Assembly (NCBI RefSeq): GCF_003233845.1 | Contig: NZ_QKRB01000044.1 | Span: 186,001-250,000 of the forward strand | DNA: 64,000 nucleotides | DNA from: Paenibacillus sambharensis | Lineage (GTDB): Bacteria > Bacillota > Bacilli > Paenibacillales > Paenibacillaceae | Reading direction: 5' to 3' | Shown: piece after piece, positions 1 to 7,575 of the stretch | Position numbering within the stretch: position 1 is the stretch's first letter | Layout: each line of letters begins with the position of its first letter | Notes under the pieces: model-generated | Database searches by the model: none | What the model was told of the DNA's origin: nothing | What the model saw: only the letters and a program-made list of their open reading frames with translations | Made by a program: the position numbers and the translations under genes

Positions 1-395
1 ACGAAATCATGGCTTTTATCCTGCTTCTCGGAGCTGTTGCAGCATACACGGCCGGGAGACTGGATACGGTGCTTGCCTTTATCTCGGGATTTGCGCTGTT
101 TGCGGCTGTCCGCTCCTTCCTCTTTGGAGACCCCCTGTTTTTTGCTTTCGGGCCTATGCTCGGTGCATCCTTCCAGCTGTTCTGCTTCTTCATGATTACC
201 GACCCGCAGACAACACCGCCAACACGCAGGGCCAGAGTTTTATTCGCTCTTGGAATCGCCGCCGTGGATGCAGCTCTGCGTGTCATGGAGGTTACGAATT
301 CCCCATTTTATTCAGCATTTCTGATAGCCCTGTTCGTCGGACTGCCATACAGACTTTATAACCGCCGCCAAACAAGCAAGCTCGCTATGGAATAG
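1..395 (+). CDS. RnfD/NqrB-like membrane protein, C-terminal part (5' end cut by window)
   Basis: The reading frame is open to the first base of the window, with no stop before the first ATG at position 9. This is probably the C-terminal part of a longer membrane protein rather than a complete 128-residue one. It has four to five hydrophobic segments. The stretch FFMITDPQTTP, followed by a basic loop and further helices, resembles the C-terminal region of the NQR2/RnfD family, integral membrane subunits of ion-pumping electron-transport complexes. No other Rnf or Nqr subunit lies in the window, so a complete complex cannot be inferred. The downstream gene starts 10 bases after the stop, suggesting co-transcription. 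Family assignment is moderate; completeness is unknown. Confidence 0.55.
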   Translation, partial: EIMAFILLLGAVAAYTAGRLDTVLAFISGFALFAAVRSFLFGDPLFFAFGPMLGASFQLFCFFMITDPQTTPPTRRARVLFALGIAAVDAALRVMEVTNSPFYSAFLIALFVGLPYRLYNRRQTSKLAME

Positions 396-405
396 GAGGG
401 ATACG

Positions 406-1326
406 ATGGGTGGAAGTGTTGTAACCCATACCAGGCTAATGTCTGCGGAAGAACGTGATGCATGGAGAAGAACAGGAATTGGAGGCAGCGATATAGCAGC
501 AGTGTTAGGAATGAATCCATGGAAAACTGCTTTGGAAGTATATCTGGACAAGATCGGCGAAGCCGGGCGGGAAGAACCGACTGAGAGAATGCAGCTGGGC
601 CTTTCTATGAAAGGGGTCATTGCCAGGCAGTTCTCCGAACAGACCGGACTTCGGACGGTTCGCCGCAATATGATCTACGCGCATCCGCAGCACAGGCATC
701 TCATTGCTACAGTCGACCGCTGGGTTGTCGGTGACGGTGCTGGTCTTCTCTGCAAATCTACGGGTGAATACAGCAGCCCCGAGTGGGACGGGGGCAAGGT
801 CCCGCTTGTCCCGCTGCTTCAGTGCCAGCATTATATGGCTGTCATGGGAGCGGATCACTGGTGGGTGGCGGCTCTCGTTGGCGGCAATAAACTGAAGATT
901 GTACGTATTGAACGGGATGAGGCTATGGTTCAGCGGATTATCAGTCAGGGCCTGCAGTTTTGGGAGGGCCATGTCAAAGCCGGGCGTCCGCCGGAGCTTG
1001 ACGGCAGCGAAGGGGCTGTAAGGCTGCTGCGCAGGCAGTTCCCGCCTGATGATTCCTGTGTGGACAGCTGCAAGCTGCTGCCGCGTGAGGCGGAGGATTG
1101 GATCGCAAAGTACAGGAAGGCTGAAGCGGAGGAGAAATCGGCTTTCCGCCGGAAGACAGAAGCGGAGAACCGTCTCAAGCAGATGCTTGGACAGCATGAA
1201 CGAGGGAAGGCGGGCAGCGTCCTCGTAGAGTGGCGAACCGTCCGTTCCCGGACAGGAAACCGGCAGCATTACCGCAGATTCAGGCTGACGGTGAACATGA
1301 ACATGAATTTGCAGGAAACGGAGTGA
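406..1326 (+). CDS. YqaJ-family (phage-type exonuclease fold) protein, active site apparently degenerate
   Basis: The 306-residue protein has the N-terminal signature of YqaJ recombinase-like nucleases: GIGGSDIAAVLGMNPW at residues 24-39, then a second conserved block at 62-80. These are PD-(D/E)XK nucleases, normally phage-encoded exonucleases that work with a RecT-type annealing protein. The conserved Asp (D104 in ATVDRW), the lysine of the ExK motif (K117) and the QxQ block (139-141) are present. The Glu usually found in the GxxxE block is replaced by K69, and the Glu of ExK by L115. The C-terminal 60 residues are charged and probably coiled. AGGAGGG lies just before the ATG. No recT or other phage gene is near. 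The fold is likely; catalytic activity is doubtful. Confidence 0.7.
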   Translation: MGGSVVTHTRLMSAEERDAWRRTGIGGSDIAAVLGMNPWKTALEVYLDKIGEAGREEPTERMQLGLSMKGVIARQFSEQTGLRTVRRNMIYAHPQHRHLIATVDRWVVGDGAGLLCKSTGEYSSPEWDGGKVPLVPLLQCQHYMAVMGADHWWVAALVGGNKLKIVRIERDEAMVQRIISQGLQFWEGHVKAGRPPELDGSEGAVRLLRRQFPPDDSCVDSCKLLPREAEDWIAKYRKAEAEEKSAFRRKTEAENRLKQMLGQHERGKAGSVLVEWRTVRSRTGNRQHYRRFRLTVNMNMNLQETE

Positions 1327-1328
1327 GG

Positions 1329-2249
1329 ATGCACGTGGCAGAACAACCGTATACTTTGCGAAGGCGAATCAGCTGGGCAGCGGCAGCGGTTATTATTGGA
1401 ATCGTGGCCGCCGGCTTTTGGAATTACCATGTAGTTGACGATTTTGGCAAAAATGTCGTAGCCGCACCGTTAATCGGCGAGGACCCGGCTGCAGCGACCT
1501 ATGAGGACAAGGGGGCAGGATTTGGCTTTCTGTTTGCGGCAGTCGCAGGGCTTGCGGCTACTTTTACAGCCTGCAACTGCGTTGTCTTCAGCATGCTGCC
1601 CGGCTTGACCTGCTCCAAGGCGGCCAGCCGTTTTACTGCAGTGCGGGCGCTGCTTGTCTTTCTGGCAGGCGTTACGGTGGTATGTGCCGCTTACGGCGTT
1701 TACATCGGGGCCTTGGGGGATGGGCAGCTCAGCCAGTATAATGAGCGGGAGGTGAGGTTATCTCAGGCCCAAACTACATTTACCATACTGGGATGTATGA
1801 TGGTGATATGGAGCCTCATCACGTTTGGGTTTATGAATCGTGTTATATCCTGCTTGCCGGCTTCGATCAGGCGTTTCTTTGCTTCACCGATGACACAGGC
1901 CGGATTGATGGGCTTGATGTCAGGTTTCTTCGCGATAGGCAGACCGTACCCGGTGTTTCGGGATTTCCTCGCCTACGCCGCTGAGTCGGGAAGTGTCCTC
2001 TATGTCATGGCGGCCATGGTGGTTCAGGGCATCGGACAGTCGGTCGGCCTGATCCTCGTATTCGCCATTCTAATCGGCGGCTTCGGCAGGAAGCTGTCGG
2101 CGTGGACGGCAGCCCATCCGGAGAAGCTGCGTCTGATCAGCAGCGTGGCGCTAATGATCGGGGGCGCGTACTTCATCTACTATTGGGGCCTGGCATTTGC
2201 TTATGATATCGGGCGCTGGGGTTTTAAGCTGAACTGGTATGCGAATTAG
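1329..2249 (+). CDS. Polytopic membrane protein, weakly CcdA/DsbD-like
   Basis: This 306-residue integral membrane protein has about seven to eight hydrophobic segments. The ATG at 1329 was chosen because it lies two bases after the stop of the upstream gene; an open frame continues further upstream inside that gene. A cluster of three cysteines (C82, C84, C95) sits in the segment TACNCVVFSMLPGLTC, followed by several helices. This placement vaguely recalls thiol-disulfide transporters of the CcdA/DsbD group, but the second cysteine-bearing helix expected there is not seen, so the resemblance may be only compositional. It is last in a three-gene unit and is followed directly by a palindrome. 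No function is assigned. Confidence 0.5.
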   Translation: MHVAEQPYTLRRRISWAAAAVIIGIVAAGFWNYHVVDDFGKNVVAAPLIGEDPAAATYEDKGAGFGFLFAAVAGLAATFTACNCVVFSMLPGLTCSKAASRFTAVRALLVFLAGVTVVCAAYGVYIGALGDGQLSQYNEREVRLSQAQTTFTILGCMMVIWSLITFGFMNRVISCLPASIRRFFASPMTQAGLMGLMSGFFAIGRPYPVFRDFLAYAAESGSVLYVMAAMVVQGIGQSVGLILVFAILIGGFGRKLSAWTAAHPEKLRLISSVALMIGGAYFIYYWGLAFAYDIGRWGFKLNWYAN

Positions 2250-2271
2250 ACACCTGCCATATGCGTAACAT

Positions 2272-2313
2272 GGGGGCTGTCCCATAAGTCATAACGACTT
2301 AGGGACAGCCCCC
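2272..2313. terminator. Perfect palindrome, terminator-like, possibly a dispersed repeat
   Basis: A 12-bp stem (GGGGGCTGTCCC / GGGACAGCCCCC) encloses an inner dyad around ATAAGTCATAACGACTTA. There is no clear T-run, but it sits right after the stop of the membrane-protein gene and between converging genes. A related but decayed palindrome occurs at 11071-11108. Confidence 0.6.
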
Positions 2314-2432
2314 TTCCGCAGTTTATAGTTGGGATTTAACTGTCGTTTGGACCTGAGGGAGCTTGGAGAGGGTATGGCAGTCATAAGCGGCAGCAGATTT
2401 CATGTTCATGCAGTAAGGTTGCATGCGACTGC

Positions 2433-3293
2433 CTATACCCTGGATTGTCTCTTCCTCCGCGCTGCGACCTCGCTCAGCGGCTCCGCTTCAGGATCGACCA
2501 TGCCGGTAAACTGATCATCATACGTGGGTTCTATATGTGTGGTGTACCGCTGGCCTTCCCAATAATACACCACTTCTACCGGAACAGGCGGTTTGCCGTA
2601 CAGCTGTCCGAGCGCCACGACAAAATCCCGGTAGGTCGGGACAGCCCGCCCCCCGAGTTTCACGATTAATGCTCCATCACGGAGCCCGGCTTTCCAGGCA
2701 GGACCTCCCGGATAAGCAGTCCCAATATGGTTGCCTCCTTGGCGGTCAGGGTCAAGTCCCTGCCGGCAGAGCTGCTCGGCGGTTGCTGTATAGTTGAGCA
2801 CGCCAAGACGCGGGTAATTAAAGACTTCGTTGCGAAGGTCGAGCCCCAGCTCTACGACTGTCTTGAGATGAAACAGCGACTGCCTCCAGCCCATCTCCCC
2901 GCACTCTCTGATCCACTGCATTGCTTCATCCCGGCCATAGCCATTCACGATTACCTCCAGTTCCGTGAAGCCGCTGCGCTCCTGCACGCGAAACGCAGTT
3001 TGCAATCTGTACGGCCACAGGCTGCCATCAGGCATTACAACTTCATACTGTTCGTCAAATGAGATGAGCTTATGTTCGATCCGCTCCACGCAGGAAGCCT
3101 TGTTGGTCAGCTCGCCAATGACAAGGACGACCGTGTCACCCGCCATGATCTCATCCCGCGGTGATGACAGAGAGGAGAGATCGGCCAGAAACTGTTTCCA
3201 GCCGGACACGGTAGCGACGTACCGCCATACTTCATCTGCTGCTGCCTCGATCCAGACCGTATTGCTCGTTGACGCGCCGTTATTCGTTAACAT
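2433..3293 (-). CDS. SRPBCC-domain protein with C-terminal PDZ domain
   Basis: This 286-residue protein starts at the ATG at 3293, which is preceded by GGAGGTG; a longer open frame upstream has no comparable ribosome site. Residues 5-145 look like an SRPBCC/polyketide-cyclase fold, with AADEVWRYVATVSGWKQFL near the start and a typical alternating strand pattern. This fold usually binds hydrophobic ligands. The C-terminal part (about 185-265) contains IGTAYPGGPAWKAGLRDGA, the characteristic ligand loop of a PDZ domain. No signal peptide or membrane segment is seen, so it should be cytoplasmic. The combination suggests a ligand- or peptide-binding adaptor; no specific role is inferred. It converges with the upstream three-gene unit and diverges from the lipoprotein gene at 3567. 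Confidence 0.7.
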   Translation of the reverse strand: MLTNNGASTSNTVWIEAAADEVWRYVATVSGWKQFLADLSSLSSPRDEIMAGDTVVLVIGELTNKASCVERIEHKLISFDEQYEVVMPDGSLWPYRLQTAFRVQERSGFTELEVIVNGYGRDEAMQWIRECGEMGWRQSLFHLKTVVELGLDLRNEVFNYPRLGVLNYTATAEQLCRQGLDPDRQGGNHIGTAYPGGPAWKAGLRDGALIVKLGGRAVPTYRDFVVALGQLYGKPPVPVEVVYYWEGQRYTTHIEPTYDDQFTGMVDPEAEPLSEVAARRKRQSRV

Positions 3294-3566
3294 GCGATAA
3301 CACCTCCGGCAGCAGTATATAACGCTCTGGGGCTGTTTGCTCGGTGTTAGTTGCAGGCGGCGCCAGAAACCTCTCTCTTCCTCAAGCCTCAGCTGCTGCC
3401 TCTTCAAACCCTCATTCCCCGAGTCCTGCTGCCGAACATTCAGTGATCTTTCAGATTTGTTTCAGGGCGGCTTCAGATTCGGCTGGTACAGTAGAGCTAG
3501 TCTTAAGCGGGCATGTCAAGCGAGGAGACATTCTTGGCGGGGCGTATGGATAAGGGGGAAGCGACA

Positions 3567-5660
3567 ATGAACAGCAATGGAATCAAGATGAGGCTCGGCT
3601 CGGCGCTGCTGGCGGTTATGCTGCTGGCGGCCTGCAGTGATAGCAGCGGTGTACAGAGCACGGTGACTGAAGAGGCATCCGGTACAGCGGCGGCAGAGAC
3701 GGCACAGACAGCCGTGACAGGTGCAGAAGATGCGGTGGCGACAGCGGCAGCCGATACGTTCCTGGTAACAGCGGATATGGTCTCCTATGAAGAAGAGGAT
3801 CAGTTCATCGACTGGGAGGGCAGCAGCCCCCGCTATATCCAGCTTCAGGGTGATACAGCAGCTCTGCAGGGGGAAGGCGCAATCATATCGGGAAGCGCAA
3901 TAACAATTGTGCTCCCGGGCACTTATGTCGTCAGCGGCCAGTTGAATGACGGTCAGATCGTCGTCGACCTGGAATCGGACGGCCTGGTCAGAATCGTGCT
4001 GAACGGTGCGGAGATCAACAGCTCAACAAGTGCGCCGGTCTATGTGAAGAAGGCGGAGAAGACGGTGATCTCCCTTCAGCCAGGCACAAGCAATACGCTA
4101 ACGGACGAAGAGAATTACGTGCTTGATGATGCCGAGGAGGGCGAGCCTAATGCAGCAATTTTCAGCAAGGATGATCTTACGATCAACGGTACGGGTACAC
4201 TGATAGTAGAAGGGCGATATAATAATGGCATCGTGGGCAAGGATGATCTGAAGATAACCGGCGGCACACTCATTATCCGTGCGGTCGACGATGGAATCAT
4301 CGGGCGGGATGTTCTGGCGGTAACCGAAGCTGATATTCAGATTGAAGCTGGCGGAGACGGTATGAAGTCCACCAATGATAAGGATGCGGATAAAGGCTTT
4401 ATACTGCTGGCGGGCGGCACCTACCGGGTAACAGCGGGTGCAGACGGCATTCAGGCCGAGACGTCGATGCTGGTAACCGGCGGAGAGTACAGCTTGACTA
4501 CCGGCGGCGGAAGTGTGAACAGCAGCAAGCAGGCAGACGCGGGACAGTGGGGCGGCGACCGGGGACAAGCGGGGGCAAGGAACCCTCAGGCCCAGCAGGC
4601 GCAGCAGAGCACACAAGTTCAGCAGAGCACAGAGACGCAGACCAGCACCACGGATTCCACGAGCGCAAAGGCCATCAAGGCAGCCTCGGATATTACGATC
4701 AGCGGCGGCAGCTTCACGATTGATTCTGCGGATGACGCCGTTCACAGCAACGGTACGGTTCATATCAATGACGGCCTGCTTAATATCACCTCAGGCGACG
4801 ACGGCATTCATGCGGATTCGCAGGTGAGTATTGCCGGCGGCACAACGACGATTACGAAGAGCTACGAGGGAATAGAAGGCAAGCTGATCAGCATGACAGG
4901 CGGAGAGGTGCATGTAACAGCAAGCGATGACGGGGTTAATGCGGCAGGCGGGAATGACGGCTCCTCCCTTAACGGCCGTGCTGGACAGAATAGCTTCAGT
5001 GCTGCCGGTGACGCGGCGCTTTACATCAGCGGCGGCAATCTCACCGTGGATGCAGCGGGTGACGGGCTTGATGCGAATGGCTCCATGTATATGTCAGGCG
5101 GGACGGTTATCGTTAATGGTCCGACGGGCAGCGGGAACAGTGCGCTCGATTATGACGGCGTATTCGAGGTCAGCGGGGGAACGCTTATCGCAGCAGGCAG
5201 CTCGGGCATGACACAGGCTCCTTCCGAAGGATCCAGCCAGTATTCCGTCCTGATGTCGTTCACGCAGATGCAGGCGGCAGGCACGATCGTCCATGTGCAA
5301 AATGCCAGCGGCGAGGCGGTCTTCACCTTCGCTCCGGCAAAGGATTATCAGTCCATTGTGATTTCGTCGCCGGAGCTGAGCAAGGATGAGACGTATACAC
5401 TCTACACCGGGGGATCGGCATCTGGTAATGCAGCGGATGGTTTATACGCGGAAGGGACCTATCAGCAGGGTACCGAGGTTGTCAGCTTTACACTGACGAA
5501 GCCTGTCACTTATATGTCGGAGTCAGGAGAGACAGAGGCCCAGGCAGCAGGGCCGGGAGGCGGCGGCTTCGGCGGCGGGCGCGGCGGCGGAGCCGGCATG
5601 GGCCGCGACCGGAGCGGAGTTCCCGCGGCGCCTCCAGCTTCCGCAGCAAGTGCGGGTTAA
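3567..5660 (+). CDS. Secreted lipoprotein, Cthe_2159-type carbohydrate-binding beta-helix protein
   Basis: The protein is 697 residues long from the ATG at 3567 (AAGGGGGAAG upstream); a longer frame reaches 3513. It opens with a lipoprotein signal ending LLAAC, so it is probably anchored outside the membrane. Most of the chain is a parallel beta-helix-like series of short GG-rich turns (for example GGTLIIRAVDDGI, GGSFTIDSADDAVH, DDGIHADS). This matches the Cthe_2159 family, whose founding member binds acidic plant polysaccharides. The series is interrupted near residues 335-385 by a Q/S/T-rich linker, and the chain ends in a GGGFGGGRGGG tail with Ala/Pro. Binding of a carbohydrate or calcium is inferred from family only. 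It stands alone between two divergent or convergent units. Confidence 0.72.
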   Translation: MNSNGIKMRLGSALLAVMLLAACSDSSGVQSTVTEEASGTAAAETAQTAVTGAEDAVATAAADTFLVTADMVSYEEEDQFIDWEGSSPRYIQLQGDTAALQGEGAIISGSAITIVLPGTYVVSGQLNDGQIVVDLESDGLVRIVLNGAEINSSTSAPVYVKKAEKTVISLQPGTSNTLTDEENYVLDDAEEGEPNAAIFSKDDLTINGTGTLIVEGRYNNGIVGKDDLKITGGTLIIRAVDDGIIGRDVLAVTEADIQIEAGGDGMKSTNDKDADKGFILLAGGTYRVTAGADGIQAETSMLVTGGEYSLTTGGGSVNSSKQADAGQWGGDRGQAGARNPQAQQAQQSTQVQQSTETQTSTTDSTSAKAIKAASDITISGGSFTIDSADDAVHSNGTVHINDGLLNITSGDDGIHADSQVSIAGGTTTITKSYEGIEGKLISMTGGEVHVTASDDGVNAAGGNDGSSLNGRAGQNSFSAAGDAALYISGGNLTVDAAGDGLDANGSMYMSGGTVIVNGPTGSGNSALDYDGVFEVSGGTLIAAGSSGMTQAPSEGSSQYSVLMSFTQMQAAGTIVHVQNASGEAVFTFAPAKDYQSIVISSPELSKDETYTLYTGGSASGNAADGLYAEGTYQQGTEVVSFTLTKPVTYMSESGETEAQAAGPGGGGFGGGRGGGAGMGRDRSGVPAAPPASAASAG

Positions 5661-5698
5661 GCACAGCACAGAGTAGGCCTATCAGGTTTCGCATGAAG

Positions 5699-5740
5699 AA
5701 GAGCGCTGGATGCGGCAATGACCCGCCCGGCGCTCTTTTT
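5699..5740. terminator. Convergent terminator between lipoprotein gene and cotJ operon
   Basis: The inverted repeat AAGAGCGC / GCGCTCTT has flanking GG/CC pairs around the loop and runs into TTTTT on the plus strand. It lies between the stop of the lipoprotein gene and the stop of cotJC, so it may serve both directions. Confidence 0.75.
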
Positions 5741-5747
5741 CCTGCTG

Positions 5748-6317
5748 CTAAAATATTTTCTTCGTCTGCTGATCGGCCTTGAGCATCTCTGCCGCCTCCC
5801 GGAACCGCTGGGAATGCACGATTTCCCGTTCGCGGAGGAAGGTGAGGCTGTCGATCAGGTCGACGTCATCGGTCATGTTGATCAGCCATTGGTAAGTAGC
5901 GCGCGCTTTTTCCTCTGCTGCCACGTCCTCGTAGAGGTCGGCAATCGGATCGCCCTTCGCCTGAAAATAAGTCGCTGTAAACGGCGCACCGGCGGCATTG
6001 TGGAAGAAGAGGGCCTTATCGTGATTGGCATAATGCGCCCCGAGGCCCGCTTCGATGAGCTGATCGGGCGTGGCATCCTTGGTCAGCTTGTAGATCATGG
6101 TGGCGATCATCTCCAGGTGGGCAAGCTCTTCGGTTCCAATGTCGTTCACGATCGCAATGACCTTCTCCGGGAGCGTGTAGCGTTGATTCAAATACCGCAG
6201 GGCCGCGGCCAGCTCGCCGTCAGCGCCGCCATACTGCTCGATCAAGTACCTTGCCATCATGGGGTCGCATTTGCTGACGCGAACGGGGTACTGCAGCTTT
6301 TTCTCATAGATCCACAT
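5748..6317 (-). CDS. cotJC: Spore coat protein CotJC, manganese-catalase family
   Basis: The 189-residue protein belongs to the di-manganese catalase family. It starts MWIYEKKLQYPV and carries the metal-site helices: E and H in GTEELAHLEMIATM (about 62-75) and E/H in EREIVHSQRFREA (about 164-176). CotJC is an inner spore-coat protein made in the mother cell late in sporulation, and homologues can have catalase activity. The length matches the Bacillus protein. It is third in the cotJA-cotJB-cotJC operon, 18 bases after cotJB. Mother-cell sigma-E control is known for the family; no promoter was identified here. Confidence 0.95.
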   Translation of the reverse strand: MWIYEKKLQYPVRVSKCDPMMARYLIEQYGGADGELAAALRYLNQRYTLPEKVIAIVNDIGTEELAHLEMIATMIYKLTKDATPDQLIEAGLGAHYANHDKALFFHNAAGAPFTATYFQAKGDPIADLYEDVAAEEKARATYQWLINMTDDVDLIDSLTFLREREIVHSQRFREAAEMLKADQQTKKIF

Positions 6318-6335
6318 GCCTCTGCCTCCTTCGTA

Positions 6336-6617
6336 TTAGACCTGCCAAGGCCAAGGTGCTTCCTTCCACGCGAAAGGCGAAGGGGAATAGCTGTTGCCGA
6401 AGTGATAGAGCGGCCCGAACATAGACTGAAAATGATGCTTCAGCGTCATGCTCTTCTGCACGAACTGATTGTACTGCGCGATAGCGGATTGATCGTCCGG
6501 ATGGGTGTCCAGGTAGAGGTTCAGCTCAACCAATACGAAATCCGTCTCCTGGATCTCCTGCATAAGCTCGTAATACTTGTGCTTCTGCTCATCCGTCCAG
6601 CTGGAGGCATGGGTCAT
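6336..6617 (-). CDS. cotJB: Spore coat protein CotJB
   Basis: This 93-residue protein has the CotJB pattern: an N-terminal helical half (KYYELMQEIQETDFVLVELNLYLDTHPDD) and an aromatic, proline-rich C-terminus ending PWPWQV. It overlaps the end of cotJA by four bases (start ATG at 6617), which implies translational coupling. In Bacillus subtilis CotJB is needed for normal coat composition together with CotJA and CotJC; its biochemical role is unknown. Confidence 0.93.
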   Translation of the reverse strand: MTHASSWTDEQKHKYYELMQEIQETDFVLVELNLYLDTHPDDQSAIAQYNQFVQKSMTLKHHFQSMFGPLYHFGNSYSPSPFAWKEAPWPWQV

Positions 6618-6838
6618 TCCCGGTTCCCTCCTTGCTCATAGGGATTGGTATACGGCGCGAACAGTGCAGGCCACAGTGTTCCATGCCTGAGGGCTTCCTT
6701 CGGCTGGAACTGCGGCAGGCCGCAGGGCTGGAAGCCCATATAGAGCTGCGGCGGCGTCTCGTAGGTCTTGACACGGACCGGCGGGCAGGGATCGAAGGGA
6801 CCGACGAAGGGCGTATAGCTTTTTCTGGTTGTATACAT
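6614..6838 (-). CDS. cotJA: Spore coat associated protein CotJA
   Basis: This 74-residue protein is rich in proline and aromatic residues, with the conserved run PPQLYMGFQPCGLPQF in its middle. The start is the ATG at 6838, preceded by GGGAGGAG on the minus strand; a longer frame to 6901 lacks a ribosome site. It is the first gene of the cotJ operon. Family members are spore-coat components dependent on one another with CotJC. It has no signal peptide, in keeping with mother-cell assembly. Confidence 0.93.
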   Translation of the reverse strand: MYTTRKSYTPFVGPFDPCPPVRVKTYETPPQLYMGFQPCGLPQFQPKEALRHGTLWPALFAPYTNPYEQGGNRE

Positions 6839-7014
6839 GGGTAACTCCTCCCGGTTTAAGGCTCTTATTCTTATCTCTATGCGGGCGTAGGGCTGTTTCA
6901 TACGTCTGGTTTGGCAGGCGCAGGCCGGTTAGGGACAGCAGGCAGCGGAGGAAGAATATCGGCGGTACAGCATGGGGAAGCTAACGGAAGCTCTCATGGA
7001 AGGAGGAATTAAAA

Positions 7015-7203
7015 GTGAGCAACCGAATTGAAGAAATCAGAGCGGACCAGCAAAATTTCCTCGACAAGACCGATGACGAAGTGAAGGAAGTTCCATCGCA
7101 CACGACGACCAATGACGATGCGGTGGAAGCGATGGTATCGCACCTGAACAAATATGACGAGCAGGAAGAGTACCAGAAGCCGGAAAATCAGGAGAACAAA
7201 TAA
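7015..7203 (+). CDS. Small acidic hypothetical protein
   Basis: This 62-residue frame begins with GTG, preceded by GGAAGGAGGAAT at good spacing. It is very hydrophilic and acidic, with many Glu, Asp, Gln and Asn, no cysteine and no membrane segment. It ends PENQENK. It stands alone between the cotJ operon, which diverges, and the purine permease riboswitch. The strong ribosome site and biased composition argue for a real gene. Small acidic proteins of this sort are common in Paenibacillus and Bacillus, but I do not recognise the family. Confidence 0.55.
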   Translation: MSNRIEEIRADQQNFLDKTDDEVKEVPSHTTTNDDAVEAMVSHLNKYDEQEEYQKPENQENK

Positions 7204-7432
7204 CCTGAAGAGAACGGCGCAAGCAAGAGGTCCCTTGGGGGATTTCGCGTTAAGGGGGGGCAGCCGGAGTAAATCTGGCCGTCCTTTTTTTATATGGGGA
7301 AGGTTAAGCGGGAAAACAACCCGAACGATATCGGTCGCGCAAACCAAAACGTTCGGAAAAATAGCGAAAATCCTTATGAGAACCATTGACACTCTGCTTT
7401 CAATCCAGTATTCTATCAAAGGCATGAAAAAA

Positions 7433-7498
7433 CTCGTATATCCTCAATAATATGGTTTGAGGGTTTCTACTAGGAGCCAATAATTCCTAACTACGAGT
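7433..7498 (+). promoter_or_regulatory. Guanine-class purine riboswitch aptamer
   Basis: The segment from CTCGTATA to CTACGAG forms the closing P1 helix of a purine aptamer. Inside are the characteristic AATATGGTTTGAGG (P2) and GTTTCTACTAGG, a second hairpin (AGGAGCC...TTCCT) and the J3/1 sequence AACTACGAG. The specificity base in the final CTACGAG is C, which in this family indicates guanine or hypoxanthine rather than adenine. It lies about 80 bases upstream of the NCS2 permease. Downstream, GTATGGGAT and ATCCTATAC can pair and GGATTTTTT follows, giving a plausible expression platform. Confidence 0.9.
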
Positions 7499-7575
7499 AT
7501 GGGATCCGTGTATTTCAACGCATCCTATACAGGAGTTGGGATTTTTTATATTCAGGAACATGGAGGCAGGAACGA

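Noticed and set aside
505-1269. 254-codon minus-strand frame opposite the YqaJ-like gene
   Set aside because: The plus frame shows family motifs and a ribosome site; the minus frame shows neither.
5718-6641. Plus-strand open frame of 307 codons across cotJB and cotJC
   Set aside because: It is antisense to two clearly recognised coat genes and has no ribosome site or known domain.
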